Positions 1 through 8,404 of a stretch of DNA of 64,000 nt are shown here, one piece after another. The notes below the pieces were generated by a model. It was not told the origin of the DNA, searched no databases, and worked only from the letters and a program-made list of their open reading frames with translations. Position 1 is the first letter of the stretch. Every line of letters begins with the position of its first letter. Source of the stretch: Rhizobiaceae bacterium (GTDB taxonomy: Bacteria; Pseudomonadota; Alphaproteobacteria; Rhizobiales; Rhizobiaceae). Where the stretch lies: positions 20,617 through 84,616 of the forward strand of contig JARGOX010000028.1 of NCBI GenBank assembly GCA_029233925.1, in the 5' to 3' direction. Made by a program: the position numbers and the translations under genes.

Positions 1-741
1 ACCATCATCATAGTCAAAAATATCCTTGCCCATGAGCGTATGAACGACGGGTGCCTGAATGCGTTTTGCCAATGCGATGATTGCATCCTTGGCCTCGCGG
101 CAGCCGGCTCCTGCAAAAATAGCAACATTTTTTGACTTGTTTATGACCTCCGCAGCACGCTCAATTTCACCCAGAGGTGGAATGATCGCTGAAGGCTGGG
201 TCACAATATGGTAGCGCGAGCGCAGAGCAGGAACGGTCTTCTCCGTCACATCCATCGGCAACTCAACACGCACAACAGCACGCTCGATCAGCGCCTTCTG
301 AATGGCTATCTGAGCCAAACGCGGCATTTGTTCTTGCGAGTTGATGACCGCCTGGAATCCGCAGACATCATCAAACATCTTTTCCAGATTGACTTCCTGA
401 TGATAGTTGGTGCTGCGTTCCTTGTGGGCAATCTGCCCGGTTATGGCCACGACTCCGGCCCGTTCGCGCTTGGCATTGTAAAGCCCGTTGATCAGATGCA
501 GGGCACCCGGACCGACCGTCCCGGCACATACCCCGATTCCGCCGGACAATGCCGCCTGACTATAGGCTGCATAGGCTGCATTTTCCTCGTGTCTTACCGC
601 GATCCATTCAAAACGATCGTCCCGCCTTATGGCTTCCAGCAACGGATTGAGGGCATCTCCCGTCACCCCGAATATCTGTCGCGCACCTGCCGCATGCAGA
701 TTGTCCAAAAGAACTTCACAAACGTTTTTTTTCAGTGCCAT
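1..741 (-). CDS. Thiamine-pyrophosphate enzyme, PoxB/pyruvate oxidase-like (3' end outside window)
   Basis: The gene reads leftward off the window edge, so only the first 247 codons are visible; it is missing from the ORF track for that reason. The translation begins MALKKNVCEVLLDNLHAAGA and shows the N-terminal TPP-binding pyrimidine domain, including the conserved glutamate region RHEENAAYAA near residue 50 and GTVGPGALHLINGLYNAK. From about residue 195 the central domain begins (NVAIFAGAGCREAKDAI). This order fits the acetolactate synthase/pyruvate oxidase superfamily, and the phrasing is closest to PoxB-type (quinone-linked) pyruvate oxidases. The C-terminal cofactor domain is not visible, so the substrate is inferred. 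GGGAGTG lies just upstream of the ATG. Confidence 0.85.
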   Translation of the reverse strand, partial: MALKKNVCEVLLDNLHAAGARQIFGVTGDALNPLLEAIRRDDRFEWIAVRHEENAAYAAYSQAALSGGIGVCAGTVGPGALHLINGLYNAKRERAGVVAITGQIAHKERSTNYHQEVNLEKMFDDVCGFQAVINSQEQMPRLAQIAIQKALIERAVVRVELPMDVTEKTVPALRSRYHIVTQPSAIIPPLGEIERAAEVINKSKNVAIFAGAGCREAKDAIIALAKRIQAPVVHTLMGKDIFDYDDG

Positions 742-1163
742 TGTTCACTCCCGTGTCTACTGCCCAATGGAAACCGCAACAGGCCGTGTCAGATTACTCG
801 AATTGTCTTGGTAAGGCAGCTTCGACCGACGCCAATATGAAACATTGTACAATTTCCAACATGGCTGCCGTCAGCATAAACCTGGCAAATTACAATTTCC
901 TGAATCCGATCGACAGGCAGGTATCAGGGTGATGCGATAAATGGCAGCAGGCTCTCTAAGCGCTGGCAACGGATTGACAGCGTATCGAACGCGGGAGATA
1001 TGAAAGGCATGACGCAATATGTTCGCCTGCCCTGACGTCTTGGTGTTCGTTTTGCCCGTACTGGCGGCTTACGTCATGACATTTTCACGGCTTTGCCGTC
1101 ATGACATTTTCACGGCTTTGCCGTCATGGCATCATCACTGCTCCGCAACGAAAGGAACCCGGC
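742..1163. other. Intergenic region between divergent genes, contains a tandem repeat
   Basis: A 422-base divergent spacer between the TPP enzyme and the HIT gene. I see no credible ORF. A TTGACA with GATATG 17 bases later (about 973-1001, plus strand) is a possible but weak promoter. The only clear structure is the 25-base tandem duplication annotated separately. Confidence 0.5.
1072..1130. repeat. 25-bp tandem direct repeat, two copies plus a partial third
   Basis: The unit CGTCATGACATTTTCACGG followed by CTTTGC occupies 1072-1096 and is repeated exactly at 1097-1121; a third copy starts (CGTCATG) and then diverges. It ends about 35 bases before the HIT start codon, so it lies in the likely promoter/leader. 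Confidence 0.9.
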
Positions 1164-1598
1164 ATGAAACCTTTGGAACCCTATGACAGCGACAATATTT
1201 TCACAAAAATAATTGACGGGTCCATCCCCTGCCACAAGATCTATGAGGACGCCGCAACATTTGCTTTCATGGACATCATGCCCAGGGGAACCGGACATTG
1301 CCTTGTCGTTCCCAAGACCGGGGCGCGCAGCATACTGGATGTAAAGAAGGAAGTTTTTGCCGATGTCATGGAAACGGCGCGGCTTGTGTCAAAAGCGGCC
1401 ATGACTGCTTTTGATGCGGACGGTATCACCCTGCAGCAATTCAGCGAACCTGCCGGTGGCCAGGTCGTCTTTCATATTCACGTGCATATCATCCCGCGCT
1501 TCGACGGGGTCAAAATGCTGCCGCATACCGGCAAGATGGAAGATCCTGATATCTTGAAGACCAATGCGGAAAAACTCCGCCGGGTTTTGGCACAATAA
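1164..1598 (+). CDS. HIT family protein (nucleotide hydrolase/transferase)
   Basis: A 144-residue histidine-triad protein. The signature appears as FHIHVHIIPRF near residue 100, matching HxHxHxx, where the middle histidine attacks the alpha-phosphate of a nucleotide. The N-terminal segment DNIFTKIIDGSIPCHKIYED is typical of the Hint branch, which hydrolyses AMP-lysine or AMP-NH2-type substrates. The ORF track begins 21 codons earlier, inside the 25-bp tandem repeat; I chose the ATG at 1164 because AAAGGAACCC precedes it and the family starts here. It stands alone, convergent with the CBS protein. The exact substrate cannot be told. Confidence 0.93.
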   Translation: MKPLEPYDSDNIFTKIIDGSIPCHKIYEDAATFAFMDIMPRGTGHCLVVPKTGARSILDVKKEVFADVMETARLVSKAAMTAFDADGITLQQFSEPAGGQVVFHIHVHIIPRFDGVKMLPHTGKMEDPDILKTNAEKLRRVLAQ

Positions 1599-1610
1599 TC
1601 CATACCCAGA

Positions 1611-2039
1611 TCAACTGGCAATATAGGCTTTTATCTCCTCGGCTTCACGTTCAACCTGCTCGATCCGCATGCGAACCACATCGCCAATGGAGATAATGCC
1701 ACCAATTTTTCCATCAACCTCGACCGGCAGATGGCGAAAGCGCCCCTGCGTCATCATTTCCATCAACTGGATGACCGAATGACTTTCATCGCAGACCTTG
1801 ACCTTGCTTGTCATGACACTCGAGACCGGAGTCTCGAGAATTGATGGTCCCTTCTCTGCTATGGAACGTACGATATCGCGCTCAGACAGGATGCCACAAA
1901 TCTTTCCGTCGGTATCCGCAACGATAATCGCACCAATTTTGTGCCTGGAAAGCTCCCTGCCAGCCTCGGCAACGGAGATATCTGGACCGACTGTGACAAC
2001 ATCCCGCCCCTTCTGATCCAATATGGCTTTAACTGTCAT
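1611..2039 (-). CDS. Two-CBS-domain protein
   Basis: 142 residues consisting of a tandem CBS pair (roughly residues 8-62 and 73-128) and nothing else. Each repeat carries the expected pattern, for example KIGAIIVADTDGKICGILSERD and RFRHLPVEVDGKIGGIISIGD. Such stand-alone pairs bind adenosine nucleotides and act as energy sensors or partners of other proteins; the partner is unknown. Short C-terminal helix rich in glutamate. Single gene, convergent with the HIT gene 12 bases away. Confidence 0.93.
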   Translation of the reverse strand: MTVKAILDQKGRDVVTVGPDISVAEAGRELSRHKIGAIIVADTDGKICGILSERDIVRSIAEKGPSILETPVSSVMTSKVKVCDESHSVIQLMEMMTQGRFRHLPVEVDGKIGGIISIGDVVRMRIEQVEREAEEIKAYIAS

Positions 2040-2239
2040 TGAGACATCCTTTCACGCGAATAAACCCGACATGAATGCCCCGACAAGGGGACCACACGCC
2101 TGCTCGGAAACCATGGTGCGCAGAGAAACATTGAATTGCAAGCGTCACTTGCAGCAATGGCGGCAAATTTGCAGCCTTTGCTGCGCGGCCTGACGGAACC
2201 CATTCATTTTTACTGGCAAATCAAAATGTCAGACGCTTT

Positions 2240-2998
2240 TCATAATCCGTTTGCGTCAAAACGCCTGGTATCAAACAGCGGAAAAAGAAAAAAGCCGAAC
2301 AGAAATCCACCAATATGCGCCTCCCAGGCAACCTGTGCGCCTTGCGGTGCGCCTGCCGCAAATCCGAAAGCAGCCAGTGCGTTGATTCCGAACCACACCA
2401 CCACATAGGTCACAACAGTGCGGTTGGTGAATGTTTCGCTCAAACCGAGGCGCGGCAAGAGATGTGCATGAAGGCGGTTGAAACGTCCATTTTTCGGGAA
2501 GGCAAAACGTGCAGCAGCACCCATCAGCGCAGAAACCACCCCGGATGCACCGATCATCGGCACATTGCTACCCTGATTGAGCACGCCGTAAAGTGCAGCG
2601 GCGCAAATCGATGAGATAAGCCAGAACACCAGGAATCTGGTGGTTCCAATGCGGCGCGCCACAACGGCACCAAAGGCCATTAACCAGATGGAGTTGACCA
2701 CAAGATGTGCGAATCCTCCATGAAGAAAAGAATAGGTTAGAGGCGTCCAAAGCCATGCGTAGCTTTGTTGCGCGGTTTCCAGCGCATACCTCAAGGGAAT
2801 AAATCCCCCTTCGACGATGAGATGGAAATCCTGAACCTGTGTCAGAACAAATTCCCGAACGACCTGGATCAACCACATCAACGCGAGAAGCCAGATAACA
2901 ACGACGGGCAAATTGAACATTGGCTGGCGTATGGGACGGTCCCCGGTCGGGCCAGATGGCACTCCACCGGTTCCGCGGTAATCCAGTTCATCAGCCAT
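2240..2998 (-). CDS. Rhomboid family intramembrane serine protease
   Basis: About 252 residues with six predicted membrane segments. The catalytic serine motif GASGVVSALMGA is near residue 150 and the catalytic histidine in WEAHIGGFLFGFF is near residue 225; the conserved HGGFAHLVVNS segment precedes them. It cuts single-pass membrane proteins within the bilayer. The ORF track starts at 3013, but the ATG at 2998 has GGAAGG eight bases upstream and is preferred. A candidate small RNA with its own terminator lies directly upstream on the same strand. Confidence 0.92.
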   Translation of the reverse strand: MADELDYRGTGGVPSGPTGDRPIRQPMFNLPVVVIWLLALMWLIQVVREFVLTQVQDFHLIVEGGFIPLRYALETAQQSYAWLWTPLTYSFLHGGFAHLVVNSIWLMAFGAVVARRIGTTRFLVFWLISSICAAALYGVLNQGSNVPMIGASGVVSALMGAAARFAFPKNGRFNRLHAHLLPRLGLSETFTNRTVVTYVVVWFGINALAAFGFAAGAPQGAQVAWEAHIGGFLFGFFLFPLFDTRRFDANGL

Positions 2999-3050
2999 GA
3001 TCGTGCCTTCCATTCACCGCAACAACAGGCGTCATATAGCAGAACTGCAT

Positions 3051-3146
3051 AAAAAAGAAGCCGCCTGACATTGCTGTCAAACGGCCTTGGTCGGGCCCCA
3101 CCCGAACATCAGTCTGTGCTGATCTCTGCGGCACGTGCCAGCAGTG
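3051..3146 (-). ncRNA. Candidate small RNA with four hairpins
   Basis: Read on the minus strand, a promoter-like TTGAAC/TATTAA pair with 17-base spacing (3152-3180) is followed by about 95 bases without an ORF. These fold into four successive short hairpins: one around GGCACGTGCC (3130-3139), ATCAG/CTGAT (3108-3123), TCGGG/CCCGA (3091-3105) and a terminal stem GCCG-TGACA/TGTCA-CGGC (3060-3085) followed by TTCTTTTTT. That is the layout of a Rho-independent small RNA gene. It could instead be an attenuator for the rhomboid gene 50 bases downstream. I do not recognise the RNA family. Confidence 0.5.
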
Positions 3147-3151
3147 AACCA

Positions 3152-3180
3152 TTAATACTTTTATGTCATACTGAGTTCAA
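3152..3180 (-). promoter_or_regulatory. Sigma-70-type promoter for the candidate small RNA
   Basis: On the minus strand TTGAAC (3175-3180) and TATTAA (3152-3157) are separated by 17 bases, close to the housekeeping consensus; transcription would begin near 3145. Confidence 0.45.
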
Positions 3181-3366
3181 ATCGGCAAAGTAAAGTGATC
3201 GTTAACCTTAACGTCAAAATAGTCAGTGAATTGCATAGCTCCCAGAGACCTACCGGTTGACCGGGCTTCTTAAAACTTTCTTTTGCGAACTCACTGCTGC
3301 TTACTGCTTGTTAACGGACGCGCCGTATTATGGCCGCATTGGGCGAAACGACTGGATCTGATCGCA

Positions 3367-3978
3367 ATGGAATTAGTCAAAGGGTTGGCAACATCGAATG
3401 AACCGAATTTGGTAGAGGATACGGCATTCCAGAATGTCGCTGTCGATCTGCACGGACGACTTATGTGTGCTGACTTCAACGAGTATGAGTGTATCGCCGC
3501 CAAGATGTCCCCCGGTGAGGTGCATTTTGTTTGCGCAGCGCGACCGCGTGTTTATGAACGCATCGTCGCCTATATCGATCATATCGGACGCGTTGAAGGA
3601 AATGTCACGCAATTGCTGGACAATGGCTTCCAGATCGCAGTCAATGCTACTGACAGGAAACGCCAAAAACTGGCCGCCCAATTGACCTGGTTCGCCAACA
3701 AGAATGAGCTTGGCCTGCCAGAAGATCGGCGCCACGAGCGCATTGTCCCACGCAGCCCCAATGCCGAAGTGCGGTTGGCTGATGGCGATAGCTACCCTTG
3801 CCGTATTGTCGATTTGTCCATGTCCGGTGCAGCACTGGAGCTGGAAGAACGGCCCGCAATGGGTTCACAAGTTATGCTTGGCAGCATGCGCGCACGCGTC
3901 ATCCGCCACTTTGATGACGGTATTGCCATTGAATTTGTGACCATCCAGCCACCGGAATCCCTTGAAGGGTTTCTCTGA
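3367..3978 (+). CDS. PilZ domain protein
   Basis: 203 residues. The C-terminal half (about residues 118-200) is a PilZ domain with the c-di-GMP signature: RRHERI, an arginine-rich stretch, followed by DLSMSGAALEL, the D/NxSxxG motif. The first 110 residues look like a second, degenerate PilZ-like or YcgR-like domain without the arginine motif. Role inferred: c-di-GMP receptor affecting motility or envelope. The ORF track starts 28 codons upstream; I prefer ATG 3367 because residues before it are not protein-like. The divergent spacer contains TTAACCTTAAC, but no full CtrA site is clear. Confidence 0.88.
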   Translation: MELVKGLATSNEPNLVEDTAFQNVAVDLHGRLMCADFNEYECIAAKMSPGEVHFVCAARPRVYERIVAYIDHIGRVEGNVTQLLDNGFQIAVNATDRKRQKLAAQLTWFANKNELGLPEDRRHERIVPRSPNAEVRLADGDSYPCRIVDLSMSGAALELEERPAMGSQVMLGSMRARVIRHFDDGIAIEFVTIQPPESLEGFL

Positions 3979-4635
3979 AAATCAGCGGCAGGCAAACTAA
4001 TTCATCGAATCAATGCGATTGAACGTGGTTGAGATATGCCTCCCGCTGAAAACTATTTTCCAGGTCTGACCATTTCACAAAATCGATCAGAGCCAATCGT
4101 CGCTTATCGAAACTGACGACCCATCTTCTTTTTGGGTTTGGCCAAATTTTTCCCATCATTGTCAAAATTGCTCTGATTTCAATCGGCTGAGCAATGTCGG
4201 CCTTTGCCAAACTGGCTGACCCCGCATGGGATTGCCTGTACCCCCGAACATTGGCGCCAACACAATATCGCGCAGTGTTCCCTGACGATTGCCCCGGTTG
4301 CTTCCGGACAGGGGCAACATGCATTTTTCAAAGAATAGCCACTGAAAGCTTGCAGCTGAATTGATTTCAGCTGCGGTAGGCGCTCGCGCTGCCGCTGGCC
4401 GGACATCAGTCAGACCCTGTCTTTGCCGCCGACAATCATCTGTCGATGAAAACGGAAACATCGGGTTGAACAAATCAACCGCATTTTAGTCAATATTTAT
4501 ACTTGTTTTATTTGAATTTTATATTCTATTTATTCAAACTAATAGAGAATTTATACTTGTTTCTATTGTTTATATTCTCAGGATTTAAAAAAATAAATGT
4601 CATTGTATTCCCAACGAAGACGGGGAAACAATAAT
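3979..4635. other. 657-bp region without a supported gene, with an AT-rich repeat island
   Basis: Several short ORFs exist on the minus strand (up to 104 residues) but none resembles a protein family or has a clear ribosome binding site. From about 4480 to 4600 the sequence becomes strikingly A+T rich compared with its surroundings and contains an imperfect tandem duplication (annotated separately). The AT-rich part probably carries the promoter of the downstream protease gene. Confidence 0.5.
4495..4578. repeat. AT-rich imperfect tandem repeat, period about 51-54 bp
   Basis: ATTTATACTTGTTT occurs at 4495-4508 and 4549-4562, and TATATTCT at 4520-4527 and 4571-4578, in the same order; the two copies therefore form a degenerate tandem duplication just upstream of the BTLCP protease gene. 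Confidence 0.7.
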
Positions 4636-5241
4636 ATGAAAATCGGGACTATTTTAAGATATGCCATCCTGTGTGGAATTTGCCTGATGCCGGTCGAAGT
4701 TATGGCCAGAGCATCGAGCATGAAAACCCATGGCCTGACCAGTCAGCCCATCGGACATTACAATTTTTGCAAAAGCAATCCTGGCGAATGCAGCCAGCGG
4801 TCGGGCAAAACACGCCCAATGCAATTGACCCGCGAGGCGTGGCGTCAGATGATCGATATCAACCAGCGCGTCAATATGGCCATTGAACCGCGCACCGACA
4901 TGGAACTGTTCGGGGTGGAAGAATATTGGGCCTATCCGCAATCTGTTGGAGACTGCGAAGATTACGTGCTGCTGAAGAGGCACCTGCTGATGCAGGAAGG
5001 CTACAGCCCGTCGGATCTGCTCATCACCGTTGTTCGCCAACCCGATGGTTCCGGACATGCCGTCTTGACGGTTCGGACAGACAACGGCGACTTCATTCTC
5101 GACAACATGCGCAACCAGGTACTCCTGTGGTCGGACACGGAATACACTTTCCTGAAGCGTCAATCTTCCCGCCATACCGGCAAATGGACAAAAATCGAAC
5201 ATAGTCGCACGACGATTGTTGGCTCTATCAAGGACAATTAA
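4636..5241 (+). CDS. Bacterial transglutaminase-like cysteine protease (BTLCP/DUF920)
   Basis: 201 residues with an N-terminal signal sequence (MKIGTILRYAILCGICLMPV, cleavage likely after the following MARA). The catalytic triad is visible: cysteine in SVGDCEDYVLLKR, histidine in GSGHAVLTV and aspartate in DFILDNM. This family is periplasmic; the best studied relatives (LapG type) release adhesins or act in envelope maturation, but no LapD or large adhesin gene is nearby, so the target is unknown. The start at 4636 replaces the track start at 4597 because the signal peptide begins there. The upstream AT-rich duplicated region is likely its promoter. Confidence 0.9.
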   Translation: MKIGTILRYAILCGICLMPVEVMARASSMKTHGLTSQPIGHYNFCKSNPGECSQRSGKTRPMQLTREAWRQMIDINQRVNMAIEPRTDMELFGVEEYWAYPQSVGDCEDYVLLKRHLLMQEGYSPSDLLITVVRQPDGSGHAVLTVRTDNGDFILDNMRNQVLLWSDTEYTFLKRQSSRHTGKWTKIEHSRTTIVGSIKDN

Positions 5242-5425
5242 ACTCAGGGACCTGCGGTGATCGCCCGACAAAAGGCGTGAAAACATGCAGTTGAACGCAA
5301 CCTGCAAGAAAACAGGCAATTGCAAACAACACACAATTGGCAAGCTGACATTCAGTTTGCGGATGAACGACTTGGAATACAAATACAAAGCAATGGCTGC
5401 ACGTTCAGTGTAAACCGTCTGCTCG

Positions 5426-5474
5426 AAAAAGGCCTTGGTCAGTCCCCACCCTTCCCGTCTCGGACCTTGGCCTT
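5426..5474 (-). terminator. Hairpin terminator after the gamma-carbonic-anhydrase-like gene
   Basis: On the minus strand AAGGCC-aa-GGTC pairs with GACC-aa-GGCCTT (5463-5474 with 5429-5440) and is followed by TTTTT. A second hairpin, GGGAG-CGACC type, lies between it and the stop codon (5475-5501). The distal arm contains a 21-base motif shared with the candidate small RNA at 3083-3103. Confidence 0.65.
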
Positions 5475-5506
5475 GGGAGTCGACCTACCCGGTCGGCTCC
5501 CACTCT

Positions 5507-6037
5507 TCAAGGGGTGATCCGGACGAGTTCTTTGGAAAACCGGCGGGCATTTTCCACATAATGCCGGGCGGACCATTGCAGCATTTTCACTGCATCATCA
5601 TCCAACTGCCTGACCGCCTTGCCCGGCGCACCAATCACCAGAGAGTTATTGGGAATCTCCTTTCCCTCCGTCACCAAAGCGCCAGCTCCTATCAGGCAGT
5701 TCTTGCCGATTTTTGCGCCATTCAGAACCGTGGCTCCCATGCCGACAAGGCTGTTGTCGCCAATAGTGCAACCGTGGAGCATGGCCTTGTGTCCAATGGT
5801 ACAGCCCGCGCCGATCGTCAAAGGGAAACCCTTGTCGGTATGCATCACGCAATTTTCCTGAACATTTGACCCTGCCCCGATGGTGATGCACTCATTGTCA
5901 CCGCGCAACACGCTTCCGAACCAGATGCCAACATCATCTTCCAGGATCACACGACCTATGATGACGGCCGTATCAGCAATCCAGAAAAATCCCTCGGGCA
6001 TTTGGGGGCTGTTGGCCTCGAGTTTGTAAAGCGGCAT
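5507..6037 (-). CDS. Gamma-carbonic-anhydrase-like hexapeptide-repeat protein (YrdA/PaaY family)
   Basis: 176 residues forming a left-handed beta-helix of hexapeptide repeats ([52 protein letters not shown]). Three conserved histidines in MHTD, IGHKA and LHGC match the zinc ligands of the gamma carbonic anhydrase family. Many YrdA-type members have no measured carbonic anhydrase activity, so function stays open. The track start is a TTG; ATG at 6037 with GGAGAG six bases upstream is clearly better. Single gene with its own terminator. Confidence 0.92.
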   Translation of the reverse strand: MPLYKLEANSPQMPEGFFWIADTAVIIGRVILEDDVGIWFGSVLRGDNECITIGAGSNVQENCVMHTDKGFPLTIGAGCTIGHKAMLHGCTIGDNSLVGMGATVLNGAKIGKNCLIGAGALVTEGKEIPNNSLVIGAPGKAVRQLDDDAVKMLQWSARHYVENARRFSKELVRITP

Positions 6038-6284
6038 GGTTCTCTCCAATCAATCAGTCAATGTGCAGCGCGCGGTGTATCAGAACCGCAGCCTTTGACA
6101 CTTCATAATGAAACCCTGTTGAAAATGAAACGCCAGGTCTTCATGTCAGCGTTGTGGCAATGGCGAGAGTTGGTGGAATACGCGATCAAATTTACTTGGT
6201 TTTAACCATAATACTGAAAGGTTGAAATAGAATACATAACCCGCAATGCAATCGTGTCGGGTAAAAAGGCGAGTCAGCGAATTC

Positions 6285-7037
6285 ATGCAACAACCCAATG
6301 AAACAGTATCGGCAGAGACATACGAGCCTCTGATATCTGCCCGCCTGCTTCGCAGAACAATGGTCGTTGTAATCCTGATCGCAATTCTTACAATTTTACT
6401 CAATATCGGCGGCCGATGGTATGGCGAACGCATGGCAACCGGTGGTTACAACGTCGACGAAAGCCTGAAAACAATTACAATCGCTGGCAACAGGATGATT
6501 TTTCCCGCCAATACGATCCGCTTTGAAAGCCAACGCACAGGCGGTTCATCCGATCGCCTTGACCTCTACGTTGTCTGGCCGGAACTGGCGGGTTATTCCC
6601 TTGCCAATCGGCAGCAATTCAATGATAGCGAAAAATCCGGGAATTTGATTTTTCTGTCTGTGATGCCAAAAACAATGCAACTTGACATGACAGCGCGCCT
6701 TGCACCGATTTACCGCAAGCTGACGACGCCAGGTATGGCGTCCGGCATTAACGGGCTCGAAGTTCTGGAATTCACCGAAGATAGCCGTTACGTTGACGAA
6801 ATACTCTATGTCGGCGCACGAGAAGACAGAAAACCATTTGTTGTTCGCTGCCTGAAAGAGGAAAAACTGCCAAGCGGTTCGCGTTCCTGCATGCGGGACA
6901 TCAATATCGGTCAGAACCTGAGCGTTACATACCGTTTTTCCAACGGCCTGCTTCCACAATGGCAGGAATTGGACAAGGCAATCAATAATTTTATTGAAAA
7001 AGCAATGCTACCGGGTACCGCGCAGTCCCCGGCATGA
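6285..7037 (+). CDS. Conserved membrane-anchored protein of unknown function
   Basis: About 250 residues. One membrane segment near the N terminus (VVVILIAILTILLNIGG, about residues 26-42) is followed by a large domain that should be periplasmic. No known motif recognised. The region around residues 130-200 contains two or three cysteines (RCLKEEK, SRSCMRD) that could form a disulfide. Start ambiguous: an in-frame ATG at 6246 would add 13 residues. Divergent from the gamma-CA-like gene and convergent with the DUF3126 gene; nothing in the neighbourhood hints at a role. Confidence 0.8.
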   Translation: MQQPNETVSAETYEPLISARLLRRTMVVVILIAILTILLNIGGRWYGERMATGGYNVDESLKTITIAGNRMIFPANTIRFESQRTGGSSDRLDLYVVWPELAGYSLANRQQFNDSEKSGNLIFLSVMPKTMQLDMTARLAPIYRKLTTPGMASGINGLEVLEFTEDSRYVDEILYVGAREDRKPFVVRCLKEEKLPSGSRSCMRDINIGQNLSVTYRFSNGLLPQWQELDKAINNFIEKAMLPGTAQSPA

Positions 7038-7090
7038 TGACACACGATTGCGGGTGCGGTTGACACATCCTGCCAATCGACCTGGCATTT

Positions 7091-7303
7091 TCAGTGGTCG
7101 TCCAGATCCATTTCCAGAATGGCCATGGAAAAATTGAAAGACAAATCGCCGTCTTCCTCATCGCGAAACAAAACGCCTAGAAATTCATCGCCCTTGTACA
7201 CTTCGGCGGAGTCGTTTTTGTGCGGTCTGGCGCGCACAGCCATCTGCTGACAGAAGGTCTGTTTAAAATAGGAATCGAGCTTTCGCAGTTCTTCGGGCTT
7301 CAA
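7091..7303 (-). CDS. DUF3126 family small protein
   Basis: 70 residues, MKPEELRKLDSYFKQTFCQ at the start and an acidic end (EMDLDDH). Length and sequence match DUF3126, a small protein widespread in Alphaproteobacteria with no known function. Same strand as cysE and about 160 bases downstream of it, so it may be cotranscribed. Confidence 0.88.
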   Translation of the reverse strand: MKPEELRKLDSYFKQTFCQQMAVRARPHKNDSAEVYKGDEFLGVLFRDEEDGDLSFNFSMAILEMDLDDH

Positions 7304-7462
7304 AGTGATCTCCGTTCTGGTGTCTCATCTGCACGGCTTCTCGCACAGCACCAATCAGGCTGTAAAGCCCCGCGGTACGCTTGCCGAGCATTTAATATAC
7401 AGCGAACCACAATCCCACTGCCCGCCAGCGTGGTCCACGGCGGCGCGTATCTGCCGTATGAC

Positions 7463-8281
7463 TCAATCCTTTCCGGGAATCTGGTCCATCAGTCGTGCGG
7501 GTTCCCGGCACCCGGCCTTGCCAACGACACGCGCAGGAACCCCGGCCACAGTCGTTGCTTCAGGCACGGCCTGCAAGACCACCGAACCGGCTGCAATGCG
7601 CGAGCAACACCCGATTTCAAGATTGCCAAGGATTTTGGCACCGGCACCAATCAACACACCGTGGCGCACCTTGGGATGCCTGTTGCCCGCATCTTTTCCG
7701 GTACCACCCAGCGTCACACCATGCAAAATGGAAACATCATCCTCAATCACCGCTGTGCCACCGACGACCAGACCTGTCGCATGGTCGAGGAATATCCCTT
7801 TGCCCATGCGTGCACCGGGATGAATATCGGTCTGGAATACCTCTGACGACCGGCTCTGCAAATAGAGTGCATAGTCCCGGCGGCCCTGTTCCCACAACCA
7901 ATGGGCAAGACGATGCGCCTGAATGGCGTGGAAACCCTTGAAGTACAAAACAGGTTCGATAAACCGGGCGCAGGCGGCATCGCGGTCGTAGACGGCCTGC
8001 ACATCAACCCGCAATACGCTGCTCCATTCCGGCCAGTCCGCAAGCATCTCTTCGAATGTCTGTCGCAGCAGATTGGTTGGCATGTCCGGGTGATCAAGCC
8101 GTTCACAGACCCGGTGAATCACCGCATCCTCCAACGAACGGAAGTTCAAAATCGTTGAATAGTGATAGGTGGCAAGCATGGGATCATTTTCCACCGCCTG
8201 CTGTGCTTCAGTTCGAATGGCATCCCAGATCGGGTCCATCGACTTGATCTGCTCGGTACTGATGGCTTTGTTGGCAATCAT
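7463..8281 (-). CDS. cysE: Serine O-acetyltransferase
   Basis: 272 residues. Makes O-acetylserine from serine and acetyl-CoA, the first step of cysteine synthesis. The N-terminal helical domain (SMDPIWDAIRTEAQQAVEND) is followed by the hexapeptide left-handed helix with DIHPGARMGKGIFLDHATG, which holds the catalytic Asp-His pair, and ILHGVTLGGTGK. The C-terminal tail lacks an obvious isoleucine end (finishes QIPGKD), so binding to cysteine synthase is uncertain. The track adds 41 residues upstream; ATG 8281 with AGAAGGG fits the family. Divergent from the crotonase gene. Confidence 0.95.
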   Translation of the reverse strand: MIANKAISTEQIKSMDPIWDAIRTEAQQAVENDPMLATYHYSTILNFRSLEDAVIHRVCERLDHPDMPTNLLRQTFEEMLADWPEWSSVLRVDVQAVYDRDAACARFIEPVLYFKGFHAIQAHRLAHWLWEQGRRDYALYLQSRSSEVFQTDIHPGARMGKGIFLDHATGLVVGGTAVIEDDVSILHGVTLGGTGKDAGNRHPKVRHGVLIGAGAKILGNLEIGCCSRIAAGSVVLQAVPEATTVAGVPARVVGKAGCREPARLMDQIPGKD

Positions 8282-8404
8282 ATTGCACCCTTCTGATGAC
8301 CACCCCGTCGAGGCCCAATCATCCCTATCTTCTAAAACTCGCGTATGCTCTATCGCACCTTGAACAACATCCAGTAAAGATAGAGCAGATATGTTGAATT
8401 TCAA

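Noticed and set aside
3283-3366. 28-codon upstream extension of the PilZ gene
   Set aside because: Cysteine/leucine/tryptophan-rich and unlike family starts; the ATG at 3367 fits better.
4654-5388. 244-codon minus-strand ORF
   Set aside because: Antisense to the BTLCP protease gene, which has a signal peptide and a full catalytic triad.
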